Shown here piece after piece: positions 45,455 through 56,091 of a DNA stretch of 64,000 nt. Source of the DNA: Dugong dugon (lineage: Eukaryota > Chordata > Mammalia > Sirenia > Dugongidae); NCBI GenBank assembly GCA_030035585.1, contig CM057466.1, positions 60,209,233-60,273,232 of the forward strand, written 5' to 3'. Position numbers and translations under genes: made by a program. The notes under the pieces are model-generated. The model was not told the DNA's origin. It worked only from the letters and a program-made list of their open reading frames with translations, and ran no database searches. Position 1 is the first letter of the stretch; the number at the start of each line of letters is the position of its first letter.

Positions 45455-45615
45455 AGTTCTGACTCTTATCATTTACTGGCTCTTTAATCATTTGGACAAT
45501 TTTCTTATCTGCAAAATGGGGATAATAATTCCTTTGGAGGCTTGTGGTGAGGCTACAATGAGATGAGATGTGCAAGAGGAAGAATTTCTGGCTCAGTGAA
45601 TATTAGCTAATAATG
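45455..45615 (+). mobile_element. MIR SINE fragment
   Basis: 'tttcttatctgcaaaatgg', 'ggataataattcctttggag', 'gaggctacaatgagatgaga'. Confidence 0.7.
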
Positions 45616-45734
45616 GATCACTCTGGATTTTGTCGAAAAGAGGACAACTTTCAGTGTGAATGTTACCTGAAAATCTTCTCCATTCCCTCTCAGAAATAAT
45701 TTACTTTTGGGCAATGGTTCCCAAACTATGTTTG

Positions 45735-45962
45735 AAAAGACAGTAAGCTTGGTGATTAAGGCCTCACGGTCTAGGGCCAGCTTTTGCCAATAGACTTTGC
45801 TGTTGACTAGCTGTGCAACCTCAGGGACATAACTTAACCTCATGCCCAGCATCTGTGAAGCGGGGATGGGAATAGAACCTTCCATATAAAGTTAGATGTA
45901 CAGAGTTTAGCATACTAATGGGTATTTCATCAGCATAGAATAAACTTTAATTATTATTATTA
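45735..45962 (+). mobile_element. MIR SINE
   Basis: 'ggtgattaaggcctcacggt', 'gttgactagctgtgcaacct', 'cagcatctgtgaagcgggg', ending in 'attattattatt'. Confidence 0.7.
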
Positions 45963-46561
45963 GGTTTTGGAGTCTCAACAATGGAGTCTGATGAATTGGA
46001 CTTAGATTTTGTGCTTCAAAAACAGTAAATACAAATAATAAATAAAAATTCATGAAAAGAATGTTTCTGATTTTGTTTTATCTTCAATACATTTTTAAAT
46101 CTTCAAGATGGCCACAGTTTGTCTTCAGATGGCTTCAGAGAGAATTGTGCTTATTCCACTAGATTTTTCCCTCAGATTCCTGTACTTGAGAAGTGTTTTC
46201 TGGGGGACTTGTGTGGGGAGTTTTAACTTCATCAAGAGAGGAATTATGCTACGTATTTTACAAATGCTATCTCATGTATATCACAAAACTACTCCGTGAG
46301 GTTAATATTTCAGGTTGATGTTTAAGGTCTATAAGATTGTACATACATTATCCATCTACTAATGAATTGTTCCAAGCTGAAATGACAAATCAGAAGTATG
46401 AATATTTCATTGTGTTCTACAGTTTCCCCACCTTTCATTTGTTCACTCCATCAGTTGAATGAACACATTGAGAATTATTGTTTGATGACTTCCCATGTCA
46501 CACTATTAAATAGCTCGTCATGGTGAGAGGGTGTGAGGTTTTGCTGTTTACTTAGGAATGG

Positions 46562-46601
<40 letters not shown>

Positions 46602-48825
46602 TACAGACTTATGCACACACAGGAGTGTACACATTTCTAACCTTATTAATATTAAGCAACCAGAAATAGTACATGAATGAGTGCACTGTTTTCCCCTACC
46701 TGTCTTGTCTTGCTTTTAGCACGGTTAAATTCGACCTGCTACTGGCTTAGCAGAATACTCAGCAAATCCTTGTTGAATAAAATGAAATGATATTGAATTC
46801 CCCGACATTTGTGCATAACAGCCTAGTAGTTAAATCTACCTGGATTTCTCCTCCTTCCCTAGGGGTCTTCTAACAAAATAGTGTCACCGACCTACATTTC
46901 CATCTTCTGACCATTTCTTCTTCCAGCTCTTTGATAAATATTTTCCATCCCACCGGCCTCCTTGCCAAGGCCTAGTAGGCTCTACCTTACAGCTTAAGAA
47001 GGGTTTCGGCCTCCTTTGTTTATGAACTATCTGAGCCTACCTAGAGGTCATGACTTGAAAAATATTTTTTCCACTTTGAGTGGTGGGTGGAAGCAATCCA
47101 GTTTATGGCAAAGAGGCCTAGAGGAGTCATGTTCGCTGCTGTCTTAGCCTTTGAAGCCAAATATGCCCAGCACAAACGGGCCACTGCTGCTTCTGCTTTC
47201 TGGGGGCTGGAGGATGCCTTCTGACACGGCCGCTGTTGCACTGGGAGGCGAGGGAGCCTCCCCAGTACCAGGCGGAACAGACGTGTTCGAACCACCCTGA
47301 TGAGGGATACAAATATATTTGCCACTGGCGAGCCGTTTGTAATTAACGTGTGCTTTATGGTTTTAATCTTTCTTTAATCTGTAAAGCTGTAAAAATTTAC
47401 AGCACAATTTTAGAATACGGAGAAAAAAGCATAATTGCATAGTGCAGTCTTTAAAGCTAACCTGTTCCACAAGATCAAAACTGCAAGGCGAGTGTCTTCA
47501 GACGCTCTTCCTGCTCTGGCCCCATTATCTTTTTTTCTCAGTGGTCTTGTTTCCTTGCTTACCCAGAAGTCACTGGGAACTGGAGAGCTTTATCTCTCGC
47601 CTTCTCTCTGTCACACAGGCACACACACAGAGCCCAAAAAGAAAATAAACAATACGGTACATGGTATATAAAGCAACGGGAGGAAAAGAACATCTTAGGT
47701 AAATACCAGACTACTTATTTTATGATTTTTTAAATGTCATTTTTGCTCCCATATTGACTTTTTTATGGAGGATAAATTATAGATCCCACGGCACGGGGGA
47801 GACCAGGATTTCCTTTCTCTGACACAGCTGGTCAAGTTAAAGATTGAAGTCATGGTAATTGGTTACGAGTTTCTTAGCAAAGAAGACCAGACCACTGAGA
47901 AAACCCTGCGAGTTGACCCCTCAGGGGAAGACAATACGCCGGGGAAAGGACCAGAATGGGCAACAAAGAAGCGCAAAGCAACATCCCAATCTTGTTGCTA
48001 CAAACAGATGTTGCCATGGGCACTTTGCTTGCAAGAAACAAAACGCAATACAATCCCTCATTTGTCTGACCACGCTTCTCTCTTCAAGAACTGGTCTCGA
48101 GGCAAATTATTTCAGGGCTGCACAGACTGGTAAAAGGAATTGGAAGGTATTGTCCTTGGTGACCAAAGATTTCAGAAATGATGGTGTGAGAAGTGAAAAG
48201 GGTTAGCTGAGGTCAGGGGCAGACCTGGAGCCAGAAACCAGGTCACAGGAAGAAGGGCCAGCCAGACTTCCCAGAGAAGTTTTTGAGAAGCTAGCTAGAA
48301 GGGGGCTGAGGCTATGAACTGAGATTCCCGGAGGGAGGTCACGGGAGACTAAAGGGGAAAGAAAGAGAAAACTGGGTAAGTACCACCCCTGCCCTCATCC
48401 AAGATTTCGTGGTCGTTCTCTTATTGCCTACACAGAGAAATGCAGGCTTTAAGAAATGTAGATTGAATTAGGCAAATTCAATTTACCTAGATGAAAAAGA
48501 AGTTCACTCAGGCCAAAGGAGTTAGAATCTGGTGGGGGAAATCCTTTGTTTTGTTTGGAAATGTTTGTTTGCTTTTTAAACTGCATTGTGTAAACAACTT
48601 GCCTTGTTTTCCTACTTGCTTGTTTAGGCAGGCGAGTCTACTGCAGTTCCTTAGTGTGTTTGGCCAAAAACCGTGTTCTTTCTATTATAAGTTAAATACA
48701 AATAATACCGCAAACATATAATTACTTAAAATCTTACTTTATTCCTCTCCATCTTCCTTAATCCAAATGCTTCTATAAAGATAAGCCATTTTTTGAGGCA
48801 AGCAACAGTAATAAGAATATGCCAA
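45963..48825. other. Longest element-free stretch, with CpG clusters
   Basis: 2.86 kb with only a (CA)19 run (46563-46600) as a repeat. 47175-47350 is rich in CpG and followed by 'gtaattaacgtg'. 47900-48110 has further CpGs. Overlapping short frames (for example 47852-48206) are not recognisable. Absence of mobile DNA and retained CpG suggest constrained, possibly regulatory DNA, but that is inference. Confidence 0.5.
46563..46600 (+). repeat. (CA)19 microsatellite
   Basis: Uninterrupted CA repeat of 38 bp. Confidence 0.98.
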
Positions 48826-48868
48826 CCCTTTGCCGTCCAGTCAGTTCCGACTCATAGCGACCCTATAT
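48826..48868 (-). mobile_element. AfroSINE tail scrap
   Basis: 'ccctttgccgtccagtcagt' and 'ccgactcatagcgaccctat' are the complement of the SINE tail; nothing beyond it remains. Confidence 0.75.
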
Positions 48869-48929
48869 AGCTAACATTTATTGAAAACCCAGCACTGTAT
48901 TTATAATAATAATACTAGCTGATGGGTAT

Positions 48930-49097
48930 ATAGGGGCCCTGGTGGCACAGTGGTTAAAAGCCTGGCTGCTAACCAGAAGGTCAGCGGTTTGAATCTACCA
49001 ACCACTCCTTGGAAACCCTATGGGGCTGTTCTACTCTGTCCTATAGGGTCGCTATGAGTCAGGATCAACTCAATGGCAACAGGTTTGTTTTTGGTAT
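48930..49097 (+). mobile_element. AfroSINE family A, short form
   Basis: Head 'ggccctggtggcacagtggt', 'ggctgctaaccagaaggtca', tail 'gagtcaggatcaactcaatg', T-rich end. First of three head-to-tail SINEs. Confidence 0.94.
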
Positions 49098-49108
49098 AGG
49101 GTCACTAA

Positions 49109-49299
49109 GGAGCCCTGGTGGCACAGTGGTTAAAGCGATCAACTGCTAACCAAAAGGTCAGCGGTTTGAAACTACCAGAGGCTCCTTAGGAGAAAGATGT
49201 GGCAGTCTGCTTCAGTAGATATTTACAGTCTTGGAAATCCTATGGGGTCACTATGAGTCAGAATTGACTCCATGGCAGTGGGTTTGGTTTTTGGTTTAT
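49109..49299 (+). mobile_element. AfroSINE family A, long form
   Basis: Head 'gccctggtggcacagtggtt', body 'gtggcagtctgcttcagtag', tail 'gagtcagaattgactccatg', then '(ggttt)' end. Keeps the middle block that its left neighbour lacks. Confidence 0.93.
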
Positions 49300-49310
49300 C
49301 TGGTTCCAGA

Positions 49311-49668
49311 GGCAGTGGTAGTTTCGTGGTAGAATTCTCACCTTCCACTAGGAGACCTAGGTTCAAGTCCTGGCCAATGCACCTTATGTGCAACCAGCTA
49401 CCACCCATCTGTCAGTGGAGGCTTGCGTGTTGCTATGTCGCTCAACAGGTTTCAGTGGTGCTTCCAGACTAAGACAGACTAGGAAGAAAGGCCTGGAGAT
49501 CTACGTCTGAAAATCAGCCAGTGAAAATCTTACGGCTCACAAAAGTCCTATCTGCAACTGTCATGGGAATGGCACAGAACTGGGCAGTGTTTCCTTCCAT
49601 TGTGCATAGGGTCACCTTGGGTTGTGGCTGACTTGATGACAGCTAACACCACCACCACCACCACCTGT
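49311..49668 (+). mobile_element. SINE with tRNA-Gly-like head (family B), (ACC)n end
   Basis: The head 'ggcagtggtagtttcgtggt', 'agaattctcaccttcc', 'ggttcaagtcctggccaatg' keeps A and B boxes and a near-intact tRNA-Gly cloverleaf. Body 'gcttccagactaagacagac', 'gaaaggcctggagatctacg'. RTE-like tail 'tgacttgatgacagctaac' and six or seven ACC repeats. Confidence 0.93.
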
Positions 49669-49684
49669 TCTCTTAACCATACAC

Positions 49685-49835
49685 TAATTTTATTTCATGC
49701 TGATAAAACCCGTTAAATAGTTAGGTACTATTGTCATCATCCCCATTTCACAGATAAGGAGACTGAGATTCATAGATTAAACAATTTAAGTGAGATCACT
49801 TAGTAAGTGAGAGAGCCAGCATTCAAATCCAAGCC
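49685..49835 (-). mobile_element. MIR SINE
   Basis: Complement of MIR: 'ccccatttcacagataagga', 'gactgagattcatag', 'gagagccagcattcaaatcc'. Confidence 0.78.
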
Positions 49836-49887
49836 TATTTAAATACTACTTTCACTAGAGGGAGAGCTGTCATTGGAATGAGATAGA

Positions 49888-50060
49888 TCTGTGCTTTTCC
49901 AACTTTAATTGTGCGCTGAACCACCTGGCGAGCTTGTTAAATGCAGGTTCTGGTTTCATAGGCCTGGGTGGAGCCTGAGAGCCTGCATTTCCAGCAGACC
50001 CCAAGGAGATACAGATGCTGCTGGTGCCCCGACCACCCTTTGCCCAGGAAGCTTTAGGAG
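49888..50060 (+). mobile_element. MER5A hAT-type MITE
   Basis: 'gcgctgaaccacctggcgag', 'cttgttaaatgcaggttctg', 'cctgcatttccagcagaccc', 'gatgctgctggtgccccg'. TSD not readable. Confidence 0.8.
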
Positions 50061-51465
50061 TTGTAGGCTATGGCACGGAAGATGTTTCACTGTTGCTCCC
50101 TAACCTCTACCAGTGTATGTGGGGGAAGTACCCTGCAGGGGGCAAACTGTAGCTTGGGATTCTACAATTTAAACTCATTTATTTTCTTTCCTGAAGCAAC
50201 ACATAGATGCATTAAGATTCAGGGAGTTCTTTTGCACATGTAACCAATTACGTATTTTTTAATTTACTGAAACCCATGTAGTTATCAAATTCATCCTAAA
50301 TGTCATCACTTTCTCCATAAAGTATCTCTTTAAATTTCTATTGCATACTTTCCCTCTTGATTTGCCTTTATGTCCTTTTGTTCTGATCTACCTAATAAAC
50401 TCAAATCGATCATCAGCCAAAAATTTATAAGACATATCGAGTTTAATACTTCATTCATATTGCTTCTTAATCACCTACTTTTAGAACTAAGTAAGGAATC
50501 CCGTTTTGTCCATTTCTGTTCAATCAGAAGACATTCCATTTAATTTATTATCTTGAATTTCCTGCAGTATTCTTCCCTGCCAACTTAGCTCTCTCTTTCT
50601 TTTTTTTTCTCTTTAAACGCTATAACTAGATTCTAAACCTCAAATCTATATGTCAACTGTGGCTTACCCAACCCCCTAGAAGGCAATAGTACAATATCCA
50701 GGAATTTAAGATTTATGCCAAGCCCCCTCGTCAGCCTCACTTCCACTGCCAACTGAGCTTGAAAATTGAAATGCTGGCTCTGTCTGTAGAGTCAGACTCT
50801 GTTCTTCTGTTGTATTAACTAATTCATTATAAAGCTTAGCTTGAGTGTTTTGCTTGCCCAAAAGCACCTTGTACTGAAGAATTTAAATTTCACATTATCA
50901 TCTCTTTATTCCTTTCCCTCATTGATCAGGCTTATCCAGGGCAACAATGATCTCCCTCTGGATACTAATTTTCTCCCCATTTCATGGCATCCTCAAAGAA
51001 AGCTCGCAGGCACACTGTGATCCATCATTAACTGAAAACATGCAAAGTGCACAGTCATCCCACTGGAAAATGCAATGGAAGAGCCAAATGAGGTAAGTTG
51101 CATTGCTGGACCCGCCCTGGGACAGTTTAAATAGTGTTACATACGAATGCACTGCCAGGTCTCGAGATGATGGGAAGGAGTTCATCACAGCCTAAAGCAG
51201 TTATTGCGGGAGGAGACGATCCTGCCACACACAGATGCAACCCTGCCAAGAATTACGGATGGACTTCTGACTGGAAATACTGGAAAACATTGTTCCGTGG
51301 GAAGAAAAGACAGGGCAGTTCAACCGTGACGAGGCACCCCCTCAAATTAGTATCTAATTAATACATTTACGGTATTAGTTCGTAGTTACACATTTTATTT
51401 TATAATTACACCTAGTATATGTGCAATTGTTTGTACATGAAATTATTTTGCTTGTCATGGTTGTC
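50061..51465. other. Element-poor stretch
   Basis: 1.4 kb without a named element. 51350-51440 is AT-rich and retains 'cggtattagttcgtagttac'. No exon supported. Confidence 0.45.
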
Positions 51466-51625
51466 AAACCGAATCAGTTGCCATCAAGTTGATTCCGATT
51501 CATAGTGACCCCATAGGACAGGGTAGAACTGTCTCATAGAGTTTCCAAGGAGTAGCTGGTGGATTAGAACTGCCAACCTTTTAGTTAGTAGCTGAGCTCA
51601 TAACCACTGTGCCACCAGGGCTCCT
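51466..51625 (-). mobile_element. AfroSINE family A, short form
   Basis: Tail complement 'cagttgccatcaagttgatt', head complement 'aaccactgtgccaccagggc'. Confidence 0.93.
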
Positions 51626-51740
51626 GCCAAGGTGTGTGACATACTATATTCAATCATCTAGAAAGCTAGTCTCATTGCAATTTATTAATATTTCTCCAGC
51701 CTTAACATGATTGAGTTATAGTTATTCTAGTGAGTTCCTT

Positions 51741-52093
51741 GAGGGCATTGGTGGTTCAGTGGTACAATTCTCGCCTTCATTGCAGGAGACCCAGGTTCAA
51801 TTCCTGGTCAATGTATTTCATGTGCAACTGCCACCTGTCTGTCAGTGGTAGCTTGCATGTTGCTATGATGCTGAACAGGTTTCGTCAGAGCTTCCAGACT
51901 AAGATGGACTAGGAAGAAAGGCCTGATGGTCTACTTCTAAAAATCAGCCAGTGGAAACCCTATGGATCACAACATCCGGTCCACAACTGATCATGGAGAT
52001 GGTGCAGGACTGGGCAGCGTTTGTGCATGGGGTTCTGTTGTGCATGGTGTTGCCATTAGTCAGGGACTGACTTAACAGCAGCTAACAAAACCA
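51741..52093 (+). mobile_element. SINE with tRNA-Gly-like head (family B), complete
   Basis: Head 'gcattggtggttcagtggta' is almost the start of mammalian tRNA-Gly(GCC), followed by 'caattctcgcc' and 'ggttcaattcctgg' (B box). TSD 'tgagttcctt' (51731-51740) and 'tgagtttctt' (52094-52103), one mismatch. 353 bp, the clearest member of this family. Confidence 0.95.
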
Positions 52094-52103
52094 TGAGTTT
52101 CTT

Positions 52104-52577
52104 TTGGCTATACCTGCAGAGATAGGCCAGCAGTGCCTTAAGACAATCTCAGCAAAAACCGTAGGTTTTGAGTCCATCCAAGGTGCTAAGACAGGTGTTC
52201 CTGGGAAAATGTTTGAGCTACCTTGTGCCTGTCTGCTGACTCCTGTCTCCCATAGCTGTAATGCTGTCAGTCCCTGGCCTGGCTTTTCTGCTGGACTTTG
52301 GTTTTCACACTGCCCTTGGAACAGTTCTACCCCTTACTGGGAACTCCCAAAACTAATTGCTTGGCTAACTGCCTGAGCGGCTGACTTTTCTGATTTGCAT
52401 GCTCTTGGACTTTGAGTCTGCCCAGGTTCAGTGACTACACTGGGTGCGACAGCTTACCTTAAAATAGAAAGCATCCCCTGCCTTGCAACTAGCTGTAAGC
52501 ACTTCATCCACAGAGACTTCCACAGAAAAGTTCACAACTGGATTGACTTCCACAATATCAATTTGCCTTAACTTACC
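52104..52577. other. Unassigned stretch
   Basis: No element or gene recognised; the 90-codon frame at 52104-52376 is not like a known protein. Confidence 0.4.
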
Positions 52578-52798
52578 AAAAAAACAAAACAAAACAAAAC
52601 AAAACCCAAACCTGTTGCCTTCAAGTCAGTTATGACTCATAGCCACTCTATAGCACAGAGTAGGAAAACCCAGTAGGGTTTCCAAGCCTGTAAATTTTTA
52701 TAGAAGCAGACTGCCACATCTCTCTCCAGCGGAGGGCCGGGTGGGTTCAAACTGCTGACGTTTTGGTTAGCAGCCTAGTGCTTTAACCACTGCACCAC
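52578..52798 (-). mobile_element. AfroSINE family A with (AAAAC)n
   Basis: An (AAAAC) run at about 52584-52606 is the complement of the T/G tail. Then 'cccaaacctgttgccttcaa', body 'gaagcagactgccacatctc', and head complement 'taaccactgcaccac'. Confidence 0.92.
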
Positions 52799-54533
52799 AG
52801 GAAGTGTTTAATAAGTGGTCTCACCATTTTACAGCTAAGCTTGTTTGGGTGCATTTTACCTGCAGGAGTAGCCTAAGTGACCTGCAGCCTTGCCCTTCGA
52901 CCCTGAGTGACTGATTCACAGCACTGGTAAACACTTGTGCGTAGCTAAACCTTGGGAGGGATTCCCTCAACAATGGGACCTACAGACACATTAAATGCCT
53001 TCAGAGGGTCAGGGAAGAGTGGCCAAGGTTAATGCGTTCTGGTCCCTGATCTCTTTTCACGTGTCTCTTCTCTATTGCGCTGCAAGCATCATGTCTGCAG
53101 GAACGCGTTGTGACCTGCACACACAATACAGATCCCACAGCTTGTGACTGACAATGCTGTTCAGCAAGCGGTCCAAAAGAACTCTAGCCAAGGCCTCTTG
53201 AGCTCCGGAAAGTCATGAGATCCTGGAGGCAATTATCCTAATCAGTGTTTTCCTCCCTTCTGTAGATGGCAATACAAATAGAATTTATGAAACATCGTGG
53301 CTGTCGCTTCTCAACTGAGAAAGCCTCTACGCAGAAGATCTCAAAGAGAAGGTCAGCCCTTTCCTGAAGAGCCCTGTGGCCCCTATCACCAGAACCTATT
53401 AAGTTCTCCATGCCTCTGAGCTCAGCAATGACAGGCGACAGTGCTGCATCCCTGTCATCACATCTTGACTGATTCTTTTCTCTATACAGGGTCTTCCACG
53501 AGCTTGGGCAGCTTGCTGAAGGACTTTTCTTCACCTGGGTGGTTGGTGATGGTTAAACCCACACATGGGCACCCAGGCGCCACCCCCGCTGGGGAGACAT
53601 ACATGCAAATACATTAATGTATACATTTAATTGGGTTATAATCTATTGACCATAGATACTAAGGCACTGAGCAAGCAATTAACAAAACAGCTTTGACTAA
53701 ATATAGTTAGCACTAAATATAGTTGGTTAATTGGTATTTAATATGCTTATTAAATGTCAATTAAGTATCTTTAGCAATGAATTGGTACCTAATTAACTTA
53801 CTATAGCTATCCTGTTACTTGACGTTTGAACAGCTAAATATTCGCTACAAGTTTAATGTTTTAATAAAAAACAAATTATCCGTGTATTGCTCATGAATTT
53901 TTCAGTTAATTTAATGGGATTTAAATATATCTCCCAACTTAGAGACATGTTTTTCTTACAATCAACTGGTATTTTACATTTCAGGTCTCTTTTAAACTTG
54001 GAGAGCCAATTACATGGGAACAAAAAAGTGGTAGAAGTCAGGAATCCTGCGTTCTAATCTTGGTTCTACCACTTTTGACCTGTGTTGTCTTTAACAAGTT
54101 ACTTTACTACTTGGGAGCCTCGGTGTCCTCATCTGCTATATAGCTTTAAGAATCAAAGTTGCAATTGTTGTAAAACTCAAATTATATAAAACATATGAAG
54201 CATTTAAGCAAGATATCTTCTTAAAGAATAATGATTAAAACTTCTCAGGAAAGTTTAGTGTGTAATCATTATATTGACTGAATCTTCATCTTTATGTACA
54301 AACTCTTAAGGCAATTTATTACTGGAATGGAAATCCCATGGTATCATTTTCTGAATTGTCCCCAAAGTATAACATAACCTAGTTTTATTAAATCCCTAGT
54401 TGGGAGAGGCACCCTAGCTGCTGAGGTACCTGGGCTGTTCTTTAAAAACACGTATGTCTTACTCTCTTGGCTGTGTGCCTGTTTATTTGCTCCCAGCCAG
54501 GATCCTATTTACTTTATTGGTTTGAGCAAGTAG
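52799..54533. other. Element-poor stretch with AT-rich motif cluster
   Basis: 1.7 kb. 53600-53900 is AT-rich with an octamer, many TAAT cores and a 16-bp tandem duplication. 54035-54240 is a weak + strand MIR ('gttctaatcttggttctacc'). No exon supported. Confidence 0.5.
53600..53900. promoter_or_regulatory. Candidate non-coding regulatory segment
   Basis: Holds ATGCAAAT (53603-53610), repeated TAATT/ATTAA cores ('caattaac', 'ggttaattgg', 'ctaattaac') and two adjacent copies of 'actaaatatagtt(a/g)g' (53696-53727). The motifs fit POU and homeodomain sites; function is inferred and AT-richness alone could produce them. Confidence 0.35.
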
Positions 54534-54538
54534 CAAAC

Positions 54539-55019
54539 TGTCATGGATTGAATTATGTTCCCCAAAAAATGTGTGTATCAGTTTGGCTGGGCCATGATTC
54601 CTGGCATTGTGTGATTTTCCTATATGTTTGAATCCTGCCTCTATGATGTTAATGAGGGAGGATGGGTGGCAGTTGTGTTAGTAAGGCAGGACTCAGTCTA
54701 CAAGATTGGATTGTGTCCTGAGGTGATCCCTTGAGATATAAAAAACAGAAGTGAGCAGAGAGTCAGGGGGACCTCATACCACCAAGAAAGCAGTGCCAGG
54801 AGCAGAGCGCATCCTTTGGACCTGGGGTCCCTGCGCAGAGAAGCTCCTAGTCCAGGGGAACACCGATGAGAAGGCTGACAGAGAGAGAAAGACTTCCCCT
54901 GGAGCTGACGCCCTGAATTTGGACTTTTAGCCTACTTTACTGTGAAGAAATAAATTTCTCTTTGTTAAAGCCATCCACTTTTGGTATTTCTGTTAGAGCA
55001 GCAATAGATGACTAAGACA
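54539..55019 (+). mobile_element. Solo LTR, MaLR/ERVL-like (copy 3)
   Basis: TG...CA ends, exact 5-bp TSD 'caaac' (54534-54538, 55020-55024), 481 bp, AATAAA near the end. Same family as copies at 27.5, 33.0, 56.1 and 62.6 kb. Confidence 0.93.
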
Positions 55020-55024
55020 CAAAC

Positions 55025-56086
55025 TGTTGGTCTTTTATCCTGAAATTGTTGGTTTGTGACTATGGCTCCATCCCAATATATATTGTGGTTTTCATTTTTA
55101 TTTAATTACTTAGTTTATGGTCTTCACTGTTCTTAGTGTTAATCCCTCTATTTACTTTCACTAGAAGGCTGGTTACTGATTTATAATCTTGGCAGCTTTC
55201 TTATGTCTGTTGGTAGTGTGCGGCAATGAGAGCATTGTGTCTCCATTAGTGTTCGTTTGTTTTACATCTTAAGCACTTCATAAACAAGGGTTCTCTTATT
55301 AAACACTTGCAATCATTTTAGTGCCAATTACCCTGCCTTGGTTCACTACATCAGAGCCTTCACGCTCATCAAATATTTGCTTTACTTAGGCTATAAATAT
55401 GATAAATGAAGTAGAAAAGAGGTGCTTGGTGTCTACCTCAGAATTTGTTGTTCGGTCTGATATAAGTGATTTCATGGCTTGCACTTACTCTATTTTTCCA
55501 AGTGTTTATGGTTTCAAACTATGGCCATTATTACCCACTAATTTATAGAGGCTGCAGTCAGCCTTATCGTAGGCAGCTTAACCCAGTTTTGTATCCAGGG
55601 GCAATATACGTTGTTGAAGTTAATTGTTCCCTAACCACTTTTTCCATATGGCGGAGTGAGCCGCTCTGTAATAGCTTTGGAATGATTTATCCAACATTCT
55701 GTCATTATCCCTTGGATATTGCTTGGGAAATCTCATGGATCTTTGTTGGGCCATAGCATACTACCAAATGAGTACATTGAAACAGCTACCACAAACCTAC
55801 CAATTGCCTTAATTTCATTGCCTGCATTGAGATTAGTTTGTAATATTTTCTCCACAAGTGAACTAAATGTTATTATCCTTATTACCATTGTTGATACTAC
55901 TGCTATACAGGTGCAAAAATATTCCTATTTCTGCTATTTCTGAATCTTCCCCTACGGACCTACAGTTAGTGATTTAGAGCTACATTAGTCATTCATTGAC
56001 ATATATGGAGTTCCCAGTTCATGCATAAAACTATAGAAGGCTTTCAGTGAAGTTAGAAGAGACTTTTTGCTGCTTTAAAAGGTTTA
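55025..56086. other. Unassigned AT-rich stretch with one open frame
   Basis: 55466-55756 (+) is a 96-codon open frame starting MISWLALTLFF, with a hydrophobic first third and aromatic-rich middle. An overlapping 74-codon frame follows in another phase. I recognise no family. It may be chance or part of an unnamed old element. Confidence 0.35.
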
Positions 56087-56091
56087 GACGG

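Noticed and set aside
46563-46600. Z-DNA or regulatory role of (CA)19
   Set aside because: Ordinary microsatellite; nothing in the sequence supports a specific function.
47852-48206. Two overlapping open frames (93 and 115 codons)
   Set aside because: Different phases, basic low-complexity composition, no recognisable motif and no splice context; likely chance.
51745-51815. Apparent tRNA-Gly gene
   Set aside because: It is the head of a 353-bp SINE with its own TSD; the anticodon arm and acceptor end are degraded.
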